Positions 55,945 through 64,000 of a stretch of 64,000 bases of DNA are shown piece after piece; position 1 is the first letter of the stretch; every line of letters starts with the position of its first letter. Location: positions 186,001 through 250,000 of the forward strand of contig NZ_JAVDUI010000001.1 in assembly GCF_031456275.1 (NCBI RefSeq), given 5' to 3'. The stretch is from Falsarthrobacter nasiphocae. GTDB lineage: Bacteria > Actinomycetota > Actinomycetes > Actinomycetales > Micrococcaceae. The notes under the pieces were generated by a model, which saw nothing but the letters and a program-made list of their open reading frames with translations, was not told the origin of the DNA and made no database searches. The position numbers were made by a program, and so were the translations under genes.

Positions 55945-57600
55945 TCAGTCCAGGTAGTCGCGGAGCACCTGAGACCGGGAGGGGTGGCGCAGCTTGGACA
56001 TCGTCTTGGACTCGATCTGGCGGATGCGCTCGCGCGTCACGCCGTAGACGCGGCCGATCTCGTCTAAAGTCTTCGGCTGGCCGTCGGTCAGGCCGAAGCG
56101 CATGGCCACGACGCCGGCCTCGCGCTCGGAGAGTGTGTCGAGGACCGAGTGGAGCTGCTCCTGAAGCAGGGTGAAGCTCACGGCGTCTGCCGGGACGACG
56201 GCTTCCGAGTCCTCGATCAGGTCGCCGAACTCCGAATCCCCGTCCTCGCCGAGCGGCGTGTGCAGGGAGATGGGCTCCCGCCCGTACTTCTGGACCTCGA
56301 CGACCTTCTCCGGGGTCATGTCGAGCTCCTTGCCGAGCTCCTCCGGCGTGGGCTCACGGCCCAGGTCCTGAAGCATCTGGCGCTGGACGCGGGCGAGCTT
56401 GTTGATGACCTCGACCATGTGCACGGGAATGCGGATGGTGCGGGCCTGGTCCGCCATGGCGCGGGTGATGGCCTGCCGGATCCACCACGTGGCGTACGTG
56501 GAGAACTTGAAGCCCTTGGTGTAGTCGAACTTCTCAACCGCGCGGATGAGGCCGAGGTTGCCTTCCTGGATGAGGTCGAGGAAGAGCATGCCGCGCCCCG
56601 TGTACCGCTTGGCGAGGGAGACGACGAGGCGGAGGTTGGCCTCTAGGAGGTGGTTCTTGGCGCGCTTGCCGTCGTGAATGATCCACAGGAGCTCTCGCTT
56701 GAGCTTCGGATCGATGTCCGGGTTCTCCTCGAGCTTCTTGCCCGCGTAGAGGCCGGCTTCGATCCGCAGCGCGAGGTCCACCTCCTGCTCCGCGTTGAGG
56801 AGTGCGACCTTGCCGATCTGCTTGAGGTAGTCCTTGACGGGGTCGGCCGTGGCGCCTGCGACGAGGACCTGCTGCGTGGGCGCGTCGTCGTCGTCAGCGT
56901 CGGAATACGTGAACCCGGAACCGGTGTCCTTCTCTGCCGCAGTGTCCTCGGCGGGCTCCTCGCCGAGGGGCGCGTCCTCCTCCGCCGACTCTGCCTCGAT
57001 GGACTCCTTGGCAGGGGCCTTGGCGGCTGCCTTGACCGGGGCGTTGGCCGTCTTGGCGGCCGACGTGCGGCGCGTGCGGGTGGCCGGCTTCTTGGCGGGG
57101 GCCTCGGCCTCGTTCTCCTCGAGCCCGCCCTCGGTCTCTGCCGTGTCCTCGGCGGAGGCCTTTGACGCGGCGGCCTTCGAGGCCTGGGCCTTCGCGGAAG
57201 CGGCCTTCGTCGTCGAGGCGGCGGTCTTGGGGGCCGTCGTCTTCGCAGCAGCCGTCTTCGTGGCCGTGGTCTTGCGTGCGCGAGTGGCCTTGGGCGCGGC
57301 CTCCGCTGACTCCCCCTCGGCGACGTCGTCTGCTGCGGCAGCCGCCTTCGCGGAGGTCGTCTTGGCGGCCGCGGTCTTGGCCGCTGCCGGCTTGGAGGAT
57401 GTGGCCTTCGTGGCCGGCGTCTTCTTCGCGGCCGTCTTCGTCGCCGCCGTCCGGGACGCGGAGGTCTTTGGTGCGGCCTTCTTCGCCGCGGGTGCCGCGC
57501 TCGAGCCGTCAGCCGTGGTGTCCTGCGATGAGGCGGGGGACTCGCCCGCGGGGAGGTCGGCGGGTGCCTCGGGGGCTGACTTCTTGGCTGTCGGACTCAT
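55945..57600 (-). CDS. sigA: Primary RNA polymerase sigma factor
   Basis: A 551-residue group 1 sigma-70 factor. The first 230 residues are a Lys/Ala/Thr-rich, disordered tail of repeats like AAKTA. Then come region 1.2 ([16 protein letters not shown] near 250), the 2.1-2.4 block ([55 protein letters not shown]), region 3 and region 4.2 HTH ([20 protein letters not shown]). It is the housekeeping promoter-recognition factor. ATG at 57598-57600, preceded by a weak GAAAGGG. Confidence 0.96.
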   Translation of the reverse strand: MSPTAKKSAPEAPADLPAGESPASSQDTTADGSSAAPAAKKAAPKTSASRTAATKTAAKKTPATKATSSKPAAAKTAAAKTTSAKAAAAADDVAEGESAEAAPKATRARKTTATKTAAAKTTAPKTAASTTKAASAKAQASKAAASKASAEDTAETEGGLEENEAEAPAKKPATRTRRTSAAKTANAPVKAAAKAPAKESIEAESAEEDAPLGEEPAEDTAAEKDTGSGFTYSDADDDDAPTQQVLVAGATADPVKDYLKQIGKVALLNAEQEVDLALRIEAGLYAGKKLEENPDIDPKLKRELLWIIHDGKRAKNHLLEANLRLVVSLAKRYTGRGMLFLDLIQEGNLGLIRAVEKFDYTKGFKFSTYATWWIRQAITRAMADQARTIRIPVHMVEVINKLARVQRQMLQDLGREPTPEELGKELDMTPEKVVEVQKYGREPISLHTPLGEDGDSEFGDLIEDSEAVVPADAVSFTLLQEQLHSVLDTLSEREAGVVAMRFGLTDGQPKTLDEIGRVYGVTRERIRQIESKTMSKLRHPSRSQVLRDYLD

Positions 57601-57978
57601 GGTTCCCTTTCGTGGCGACGGCCGGCGCGCGGTAACTTGCGGAACGCCAGTATGACCCTGTCAAGCGCGTCCAAGCCCATAGCGCATCGACAGCGCACCG
57701 GGACCTTGGCAACACCTCTGTCACGCCCTAGGACGTATTGGTCTCAGGGTAGAGATCAACGCTTCCAGGCCCGTCCTCTATTCCCTGCCGGTGGCTCGCA
57801 GCGCGCAAAGCGCGGCGTGGAGCGGCTGAGATGTGACGAGATGTGACGAAGAGGTACTTGACGGGGTCTTCAGGCACTAGTATGCCACGACTGTCCGCGC
57901 CTCTGGACCACGCCCGCGCCCCCGCCCCGTCCCCGCCGCCCCGTGGTCGCCCCTCCCGGAATAGGCTGGCCCGCCGCG
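57601..57978. other. sigA upstream region
   Basis: 378 bp without a supportable gene. On the minus strand TTGACA at 57659-57664 is a perfect -35, but no good -10 sits 16-18 bp further. On the plus strand TTGACG (57858-57863) with TATGCC 17 bp on (57881-57886) faces away from sigA into DUF4192 antisense. GAGATGTGAC is repeated twice in tandem (57828-57847). The three short open frames here are not supported. Confidence 0.4.
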
Positions 57979-59406
57979 TCATCCCCCGACCTGCCTCATC
58001 CCCCCCTCCGGATGCCCGCGGCCGCGCCGCTGCCTGTCCGCTTTGTGCGCGAAGAGAGCTCCCAAGACCTCCGCCCACGGATCATCCAGGAGCCCACGCA
58101 CGTTGCGGGTGAACTCGAGGTGCCAATGGGCGGCCTCCGCGTCCCCCTGCGCCCAGAGTGACCACGCGACGAGGCAGTGGAGACGGCGCGCCGCGTAGGG
58201 CGGTGCCACCTGGGCCAGGAGGAGGGCGAGGCGCCGCAAGGCGTCGACGTCGTCATCAGCGGATGGCACGTCCGCCCGCAGAGCGTCTTCCAGCCCGCCG
58301 ATACTCAGCGCCGCGCGGAAGTCCGTGTCCGTCAGGATGAGGTCACCACTGCCCTGCACATCCTCCATGACCGCCGCCTCCCGGGGGCCCAGCCCCTCCT
58401 CTGCCGTGAGGGTTCCCGACCGGGACCACCACGCCCCAGCGCTCCACGGATCCTCCGGCGGGTCCACGAGAAGCTCGGCCAGGGCCGTCGCCTCGGGGGG
58501 CACGACCCGTCCGAAGGCCGGAACGCCGACGTGCCGCCGCGCTGCGCAGTCCAGGGCAGCCGTACGCCCACCGAGCGCCGCGCGGAGAACGAGCTCCAGT
58601 CCGCTCGGCAGCACAATGGCACCGAGGAAGAGCGACACCGCCGAGGCGGGCAGCGAGACCTCGGGCTCGTCGAGGTGCTCGCGCCCCATGACTGTCAGCA
58701 GGTGCTCCAGCGCCTCGACGACAAGCACGGACGCCGCCGCCCCCATACTCTCGCCGGGCGCGCACTGGCGCGTCAGGAGCCCCACGCCCAGCAGGCGCGG
58801 ACACTCAACATCCAACGGTGACGCAGACAGGGGGTACTGCTCCCTCACCGCAGCGTCCACGGGGACGAACAGGGGCCCGAGGGCCTCCCGCCACTGCGCC
58901 CGGGCGGCGGGCGTGAGGACGGGGCCGCGCTCCTCCACGTCCTCCACCGCGCGCATGGCCCGCTGGAACTCCGGCCCCTCGGCGGCCTCGTCCCTCTCCT
59001 CCGCAGGCTCCTCCGACCGGCCCGCGTCCAGCTCGGCGCCGCTCGAGGCCACCCAGAGGATGCCGCGGCCCACGAGGCCCGCCTCGTCCGCGGCCTCGCA
59101 CACGCCCAGAAAGACCTGGCGGTACCACTCGGGGGACGGGCCGAACGTGTCCTCAAAGCACAGGAGGACGAGCCCCTTGCCCGCGCACTCCCCCGGCAGC
59201 TGGGCCACAAGCTGGCGCCCGAAGGCGTCCATGTCCTCCGACCCGTACGGCAGGTCGACCCGAAGGCATGGCCCGGCCTCCATGCCGTCGACAACGAGGA
59301 GGACGAGCGAGTTGCGAGGCCGGTATCCCAGGGCCCGGATGACGCTGCGGACGATGACGTCCGCGCGCTCCTCGCCCAGTGTCTCTGTCTCATGTGAAGT
59401 AGCCAT
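57979..59406 (-). CDS. DUF4192 family protein
   Basis: 475 residues of an actinobacterial family of unknown function. The N-terminal core includes VRSVIRALGYRPRNSLVLLV, an early conserved motif, and VLLCFEDTFG. The middle has EYPLSASP-like (EQYPLSASPLDVEC) and a C-terminal ALLLAQVAPPYAARRLHCL region with TPR-like helices. No signal peptide. The ATG at 59404-59406 is chosen because MATSHETET matches the family start; a longer frame to 59607 is the alternative. Divergent from pepA. Confidence 0.85.
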   Translation of the reverse strand: MATSHETETLGEERADVIVRSVIRALGYRPRNSLVLLVVDGMEAGPCLRVDLPYGSEDMDAFGRQLVAQLPGECAGKGLVLLCFEDTFGPSPEWYRQVFLGVCEAADEAGLVGRGILWVASSGAELDAGRSEEPAEERDEAAEGPEFQRAMRAVEDVEERGPVLTPAARAQWREALGPLFVPVDAAVREQYPLSASPLDVECPRLLGVGLLTRQCAPGESMGAAASVLVVEALEHLLTVMGREHLDEPEVSLPASAVSLFLGAIVLPSGLELVLRAALGGRTAALDCAARRHVGVPAFGRVVPPEATALAELLVDPPEDPWSAGAWWSRSGTLTAEEGLGPREAAVMEDVQGSGDLILTDTDFRAALSIGGLEDALRADVPSADDDVDALRRLALLLAQVAPPYAARRLHCLVAWSLWAQGDAEAAHWHLEFTRNVRGLLDDPWAEVLGALFAHKADRQRRGRGHPEGGMRQVGG

Positions 59407-59609
59407 GGCCCCAGGGTGCCGCGTTCGCCGAGCCCCCGCGCCGCAGACGGAGAAAACGTGGATAACCCTGTTCGGCCGGGCACCGAAGGTCAGGCGCGGC
59501 AGGCGACATGAGACGATGAACACAGACCCATTCCCGCTCTGCAGGTCTTCTCGAGGCCCCGGCGTGCCGGCGCCGAGACCCGGCGGAGCGACCACGAAAG
59601 GACTCACAC

Positions 59610-61127
59610 ATGGCCGTCGCTCTCGACGAACTTCTCGCCCTCGACCTCCCCACCGCCTCTGCCTCCTCGACTCTCGACGGCGCCGGCGTCATCGTTCTCT
59701 TCGCTGCCAGCGCCGATTCAGCGGCGAGCATCGTCGACTCCTCGCTCGCCGAGTCGGACCTCGCCGACCTCACGCGGGCCCTCGGCCAGGTCGGGTTCAC
59801 GGGCGAGAAGGACGCCGTGGCGCGCCTTCCCCGGGTCAGCGGGGACCTCGACACGCCAGTCGTCGTCGTCGGCCTGGGAAAGCTCGCCGACGGACAGGCG
59901 ACCACCCAGGTCCTCCGACACGCGGCCGGAACGGCCGTGCGCGCCGTCAAGGACGTCGCCCGCCTGACCTTCGATGTCGCGGGCTTCGACGCGGGCCTCG
60001 GCCAGGCGCTCCTCGAAGGCGCTGTCCTCGGCTCGTACCGGTACACCGGCTACAAGTCCTCCGCCTCGCCCCGCAGCCTCACAGAGGTCGTCTGGCACGC
60101 CAGCGACGTCCCGGCCGACGAGGCCGAGGCCGCCGCGCACCGCGCCCAGACGGTCGCGCGCGGCGTGGCCGAGACGCGCAGCCTCGTCAACACCTCCGCA
60201 CTCCAGCTCTTCCCGGAGTCCTTCGCGGACGCGGCCGTCGCGGCCGCCAAGGAGGCCGGCGTCAAGGCGACCGTCCTCGACGACACGGAGCTCGCCGAGA
60301 AGGGCTATGGCGGCCTGACGTTCGTCGGCATGGGGTCCTCCCGGGGGCCGCGCCTCGTGCGGCTCGAGTACGCGCCGAAGTCCTCGCAGGGCAAGGTCGC
60401 GTTCGTGGGCAAGGGCATCACGTTCGACACCGGCGGAATCTCCATCAAGCCCGCCGCGAACATGCACGAGATGAAGTCCGACATGGCCGGCGCCGCCACC
60501 GTCCTCGCGACCGTCCTCACTGCCGCGCGCCTCGAGCTCGACGTGACGGTCATCGGCTACCTCGCGCTCGCCGAGAACATGCCCTCCGCCACGGCCGGGC
60601 GCCCGGGCGACATCATCACGATGTTCGGCGGCAAGACCGTCGAGGTCCTCAACACGGACGCCGAGGGCCGCCTCGTCATGGGCGACGCGCTCGCCGCCGC
60701 GAGCCTCGACGAGCCGGACGCCATCGTGGACATCGCCACCCTGACCAGCGCCGCTCTCGTGGCGCTCGGCAAGCGGACGGCTGGAGTCATGGGTGACGAC
60801 GACGTCGCTGACGCGCTCCTGGACGCCGCGGACGCGGTGGACGAGCCCCTGTGGGAGATGCCCATCCCCGAGGAGATGCGCGGCACGCTGGACTCCACGC
60901 AGGCGGACCTCGCGAACATCGGCCAGCGCGAAGGCGGCATGCTCATCGCGGCGGCCTTCCTGCGCGAGTTCGTCGGCGAGACTGAGGGCGAGCGGATCCC
61001 GTGGGCCCATGTCGACATCGCCGGCCCCTCGTTCAACGCCGGCTCCCCCTACGGCCACGTGACCAAGGAGGGCACGGGCTACGGAGTCCGCACCCTCGTG
61101 GCCTACCTTGAAGGACTGTCCGCCTAG
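59610..61127 (+). CDS. pepA: Leucyl aminopeptidase
   Basis: A 505-residue M17 dizinc aminopeptidase that removes N-terminal residues from peptides. The signature NTDAEGRL is at 348-355; VGKGITFDTGGISIKPA and MKSDMAGAATVL hold the zinc ligands. The N-terminal macro-like domain is normal. The start at 59610 sits after GAAAGGACTCACAC. A terminator-like hairpin follows. Confidence 0.95.
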   Translation: MAVALDELLALDLPTASASSTLDGAGVIVLFAASADSAASIVDSSLAESDLADLTRALGQVGFTGEKDAVARLPRVSGDLDTPVVVVGLGKLADGQATTQVLRHAAGTAVRAVKDVARLTFDVAGFDAGLGQALLEGAVLGSYRYTGYKSSASPRSLTEVVWHASDVPADEAEAAAHRAQTVARGVAETRSLVNTSALQLFPESFADAAVAAAKEAGVKATVLDDTELAEKGYGGLTFVGMGSSRGPRLVRLEYAPKSSQGKVAFVGKGITFDTGGISIKPAANMHEMKSDMAGAATVLATVLTAARLELDVTVIGYLALAENMPSATAGRPGDIITMFGGKTVEVLNTDAEGRLVMGDALAAASLDEPDAIVDIATLTSAALVALGKRTAGVMGDDDVADALLDAADAVDEPLWEMPIPEEMRGTLDSTQADLANIGQREGGMLIAAAFLREFVGETEGERIPWAHVDIAGPSFNAGSPYGHVTKEGTGYGVRTLVAYLEGLSA

Positions 61128-61143
61128 GACCCCTAACAAGGAC

Positions 61144-61198
61144 GCGGCCCCGGCGCCCGTGCCGTGGATCACCTCGGCGCGTGGTGACCCGGGGCCGC
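61144..61198 (+). terminator. Terminator-like hairpin after pepA
   Basis: GCGGCCCCGG (61144-61153) pairs with CCGGGGCCGC (61189-61198), and an inner arm GGATCACC pairs with GGTGACC past a bulged A. The whole forms a long hairpin in the pepA-lpdA gap. Confidence 0.55.
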
Positions 61199-61203
61199 TC
61201 CGA

Positions 61204-61232
61204 GCGCTAGTCTGACTCTTAGGACTAAGCGC
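61204..61232. promoter_or_regulatory. Inverted repeat upstream of lpdA
   Basis: GCGCTAGTC (61204-61212) and GACTAAGCGC (61223-61232) form a near-perfect inverted repeat with one bulged base, 63 bp upstream of the lpdA start. It could be an operator; no known motif is claimed. Confidence 0.35.
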
Positions 61233-61294
61233 CCTCACAACACATGCCAACGGACCGCTCAACGACGGCGGGCCACCAGAGCAAGGAGTACGAC

Positions 61295-62674
61295 GTGGCC
61301 GATTCGGCACCCACGACAGAATTCGACGTCCTGATTCTCGGCGGCGGCAGCGCCGGCTACGCCGCGGCCCTCCGATCGGCGAAGCTCGGCTTCAGCGTCG
61401 GGCTCATCGAGGGCGGCAAGCTCGGTGGCACCTGCCTGCACACGGGCTGCATCCCCACCAAGGCGTACCTGCACGCCGCTGAGCTGGCCGAGAACGCCCG
61501 CGAGGGCGCGCACTACGGCGTGAACACGACCCTCGAGGGCGTGGACATGGCCAAGGTCCGCTCCTACAAGGACGGGATCGTCGCCGGCAAGTTCAAGGGC
61601 CTCAGCGGCCTGCTCAAGATGCGCAAGATCGACATCATCGAGGGCTACGGCAAGCTCGTCGGCCAGGACTCGATCGAGGTTGACGGCACGGTCTACAAGG
61701 GCAAGAACATCGTTCTCGCCACGGGCTCGACCTCCAAGACGTTCGGCCTCGAGATCGGCGGCCGCATCCTCACGTCCACCGAGGCCCTCCAGCTCGACTA
61801 CACGCCGAAGTCCGCGATCATCCTCGGCGGCGGCGTCATCGGCTCCGAGTTCGCGTCCGCCTGGAACTCCTTCGGCGTTGACGTCCAGATCATCGAGGGC
61901 CTCCCGAGCCTCGTTCCGAACGAGGACCCGGCCGTCATCAAGGTCGTCGAGCGCACCTTCAAGAAGCGCGGCATCAAGTTCGCCACGGGCAACTTCTTCA
62001 AGACCGTGGAGCAGAACGACAAGGGCGTCGTCGTCACGATGGACAACGGCACCACGTACGAGGCGGAGATCTGCCTCGTCGCCGTCGGCCGCGGCCCGGT
62101 CACCGAGGGGCTCGGCTACGAGGACGCGGGCATCACGATGGACCGCGGCTTCGTCATCACGAACGAGCGCCTCCACACCGGCGTCGGCAACATCTACGCC
62201 ATCGGCGACATCGTCCCCGGCCTCCAGCTTGCACACCGCGGCTACCAGCAGGGCATCTTCGTCGCCGAGGAGATCGCGGGCCTCAAGCCGGTCGTCGTCG
62301 AGGACGTCAACATCCCCAAGGTGACCTTCTGCGAGCCCGAGATCGCCTCCGTCGGCTACACGCAGCCGAAGGCTGAGGAGAAGTTCGGCAAGGAGAACAT
62401 CGAGGTCAGCGAGTACAACCTCGCGGGCAACGGCAAGTCCTCCATTCTCGGCACCGGCGGCCTCGTCAAGCTCGTCCGTCAGAAGGACGGCCCCATCGTG
62501 GGCGTTCACATGGTCGGCGGCCGCATGTCCGAGCAGATCGGCGAGGCTCAGCTCATCGTCAACTGGGAGGCGTACCCCGAGGACGTCGCCACGCTCATCC
62601 ACGCACACCCCACGCAGAACGAGTCCATCGGCGAGGCTGCCATGGCGCTCGCTGGCAAGCCCCTCCACGGCTAG
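61295..62674 (+). CDS. lpdA: Dihydrolipoyl dehydrogenase (E3)
   Basis: 459 residues, the flavoprotein that reoxidises dihydrolipoyl groups of 2-oxoacid dehydrogenases with NAD. FAD-binding ILGGGSAGYAAAL, redox-active disulfide C47/C52 in GGTCLHTGCIPTK, NAD-binding ILGGGVIGSEFAS, and the catalytic His-Glu in HAHPTQNE (H438, E443). I start at the GTG (61295) with AAGGAG upstream; an ATG at 61244 would add 17 residues. It lies 84 bp before the E2 gene, matching the lpdA-sucB order. Confidence 0.94.
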   Translation: MADSAPTTEFDVLILGGGSAGYAAALRSAKLGFSVGLIEGGKLGGTCLHTGCIPTKAYLHAAELAENAREGAHYGVNTTLEGVDMAKVRSYKDGIVAGKFKGLSGLLKMRKIDIIEGYGKLVGQDSIEVDGTVYKGKNIVLATGSTSKTFGLEIGGRILTSTEALQLDYTPKSAIILGGGVIGSEFASAWNSFGVDVQIIEGLPSLVPNEDPAVIKVVERTFKKRGIKFATGNFFKTVEQNDKGVVVTMDNGTTYEAEICLVAVGRGPVTEGLGYEDAGITMDRGFVITNERLHTGVGNIYAIGDIVPGLQLAHRGYQQGIFVAEEIAGLKPVVVEDVNIPKVTFCEPEIASVGYTQPKAEEKFGKENIEVSEYNLAGNGKSSILGTGGLVKLVRQKDGPIVGVHMVGGRMSEQIGEAQLIVNWEAYPEDVATLIHAHPTQNESIGEAAMALAGKPLHG

Positions 62675-62758
62675 CTCCCCGCTGCGGCCTGCCGTGCCCC
62701 ACAGGCCCGGCAGGCCGCGCTTCCGTTCCGCTGCACGCTTCTCCAGGAGTGAAGAACC

Positions 62759-64000
62759 ATGTCAGAATTTGTCAACCTTCCGGCTCTCGGCGAGTCGGTC
62801 ACTGAAGGCACCGTGACGCGCTGGCTCAAGTCCGTCGGCGACACCGTCGAGGTCGACGAGCCTATCGTTGAGGTCTCCACCGACAAGGTGGACACTGAGG
62901 TCCCCTCGCCCATCGCGGGCACCATCGAGGAGATCCTCGTCGACGAGGACGAGACCGTCGAGGTCGGCGCGCCCCTCGTCAAGATCGGGGACGGCTCCGG
63001 CTCGTCCGCGGGCGAGTCCGATGCCCCCGCCGCCGAGGAGTCCTCCGACGACGAGGCCACCAAGGCTGCCGAGGCGAAGTCCGAGGAGCCGACGGCCGAG
63101 TCCGCCGACGAGCCCGCTGAGAAGGACGAGTCCTCCACCGAGGCCCAGGCCCCCAAGGGCGGCTCCGGCGAGGGCACCGAGGTCACGCTTCCCGCGCTCG
63201 GCGAGTCCGTCACCGAGGGCACCGTCACCCGCTGGCTGAAGTCGGTCGGCGACTCCGTCGAGGTCGACGAGCCGCTGCTCGAGGTCTCCACGGACAAGGT
63301 CGACACCGAGGTCCCCTCCCCCGTCGCGGGCACGCTCCTTGAGGTGCGCGCTGACGAGGACGAGACCGTCGAGGTCGGCGCCGTCCTCGCCGTGATTGGC
63401 GACGGCTCCGCGGCCGCCTCGTCGTCGGACGCTCCCAAGGAGGAGCCGAAGGACGAGCCCAAGGCTGAGAAGGCCGAGGAGGCCAAGGCCGCAGCCGCCC
63501 ACCAGGAGGCCCCGAAGGAAGAGAAGAAGGCTGAGGCCCCCAAGGCTGAGCCGAAGGCCGAGGCGCCCGCGCCGAAGCCCGCCGCTTCCTCCGAGGACCA
63601 GGGCGAGGCCGGCTACGTCACGCCGATCGTCCGCAAGCTCGCCAAGCAGCAGGGCGTGGACCTCTCCACGGTCAAGGGCACGGGTGTCGGCGGACGCATC
63701 CGCAAGGAAGACGTCGAGAAGGCTGCTGAGGCAGCTGCCTCGGCCCCCGCGGCGACGTCCAGCTCCTCGAGCCCGGTCCAGCGCAAGGCCCCCGAGGTCG
63801 TCGAGGACACGACGCTCCGCGGAACCACGCAGAAGGCACCTCGCATCCGCCAGGTCATCGCCCGCCGCATGCGCGAGTCCCTCGACATCTCGACCCAGCT
63901 GACGCAGGTCCAGGAAATCGACATGACTCGCGTGGCCAAGCTCCGCAACGCCGCCAAGACGAAGTTCCAGCAGGAGAACGGCACCAAGCTGACGTTCCTG
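62759..64000 (+). CDS. sucB: 2-oxoacid dehydrogenase E2 (SucB-like), 5' part
   Basis: The gene runs off the right edge after 414 codons. Two lipoyl domains are seen, with lipoylation sites K43 and K180, each inside [12 protein letters not shown]; they are close copies of one another. Long Glu/Lys/Pro/Ala linkers separate them. A peripheral subunit-binding domain ([18 protein letters not shown]) begins at 286, and the acyltransferase domain starts near 360 ([14 protein letters not shown]). Actinobacterial E2 of this type serves the pyruvate and/or oxoglutarate complexes, so the substrate is not settled. CAGGAG precedes the ATG. Confidence 0.9.
   Translation, partial: MSEFVNLPALGESVTEGTVTRWLKSVGDTVEVDEPIVEVSTDKVDTEVPSPIAGTIEEILVDEDETVEVGAPLVKIGDGSGSSAGESDAPAAEESSDDEATKAAEAKSEEPTAESADEPAEKDESSTEAQAPKGGSGEGTEVTLPALGESVTEGTVTRWLKSVGDSVEVDEPLLEVSTDKVDTEVPSPVAGTLLEVRADEDETVEVGAVLAVIGDGSAAASSSDAPKEEPKDEPKAEKAEEAKAAAAHQEAPKEEKKAEAPKAEPKAEAPAPKPAASSEDQGEAGYVTPIVRKLAKQQGVDLSTVKGTGVGGRIRKEDVEKAAEAAASAPAATSSSSSPVQRKAPEVVEDTTLRGTTQKAPRIRQVIARRMRESLDISTQLTQVQEIDMTRVAKLRNAAKTKFQQENGTKLTFL

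Noticed and set aside
57843-58112. 89-residue plus-strand ORF downstream of an orphan promoter-like site
   Set aside because: Pro/Arg-rich, antisense to the 3' end of DUF4192, and without a ribosome-binding site.
62671-63543. Ser/Thr-rich minus-strand frame opposite the E2 gene
   Set aside because: It is the shadow of the E2 gene linkers and lipoyl domains; no start signal supports it.

Overview
This window is a high-GC actinobacterial chromosome segment, most likely from the Micrococcaceae (order Micrococcales: Arthrobacter, Kocuria, Micrococcus and relatives). The basis is the roughly 70% GC coding bias, frequent GTG starts, 4-bp stop/start overlaps, and a set of genes typical of the phylum: SepH, DUF3000-RNase D, DUF3159, DUF3710, DUF3093, DUF4193, DUF5998, DUF4192, DUF7455, a primary sigma factor with a long Lys/Ala tail, and ParC/ParE beside a GNAT/acyl-CoA synthetase fusion. 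The genus is an inference; no rRNA or species marker is present.

Layout. 1-7615 (minus) is one tightly coupled run: def, fmt, rsmB, rpe, ribD, ribE, ribBA, ribH, hisE (cut by the window edge). It joins formyl-Met handling, rRNA methylation, a pentose-phosphate enzyme and the whole riboflavin pathway. 7680-8522 is a RecB-like nuclease. 8748-9213 holds four tRNAs (Gly, Cys, Val, Gly). 9356-19218 is housekeeping: a BenE-type transporter, a VOC protein bracketed by two copies of a 105-bp palindromic repeat, ZapE, a SseA-SufE sulfur pair, an alpha/beta hydrolase, MsrB with threonine aldolase, and DUF3000 with RNase D. 19309-22667 is the fadA-fadB beta-oxidation operon. 22728-23900 is a SatD-like regulator with a small membrane protein and a phased operator array upstream. 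24007-28244 is dxs, DUF402, an unknown gene and an aldo-keto reductase. 28487-38900 holds aconitase, an RNA methyltransferase, several DUF membrane or accessory proteins, dUTPase, SepH and a phosphodiesterase. 39018-44459 holds the divergent GNAT-acyl-CoA synthetase fusion and parC.

44500-45790 is a visibly lower-GC islet carrying a PIN-toxin/excisionase-type-antitoxin pair. 45797-53335 is a respiratory block: cydA-cydB-cydDC (cytochrome bd oxidase with a fused CydDC exporter), divergent from a BlaI-type repressor and an M56 (BlaR1-like) metalloprotease gene. The cydA/blaI intergenic region carries two dyads of identical geometry, so the repressor/protease pair probably controls bd oxidase as well as itself. 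53332-64000 holds parE, a DUF7455 zinc-ribbon protein, sigA, DUF4192, pepA, lpdA and the start of the E2 acyltransferase gene.

The best leads are the BlaI/M56-cyd arrangement, the 28-bp phased operator upstream of the SatD-like gene, the paired palindromic repeat around the VOC gene, and the toxin-antitoxin islet whose PIN toxin has Glu at the first catalytic Asp position. No CRISPR array, prophage, insertion sequence or biosynthetic cluster was seen.
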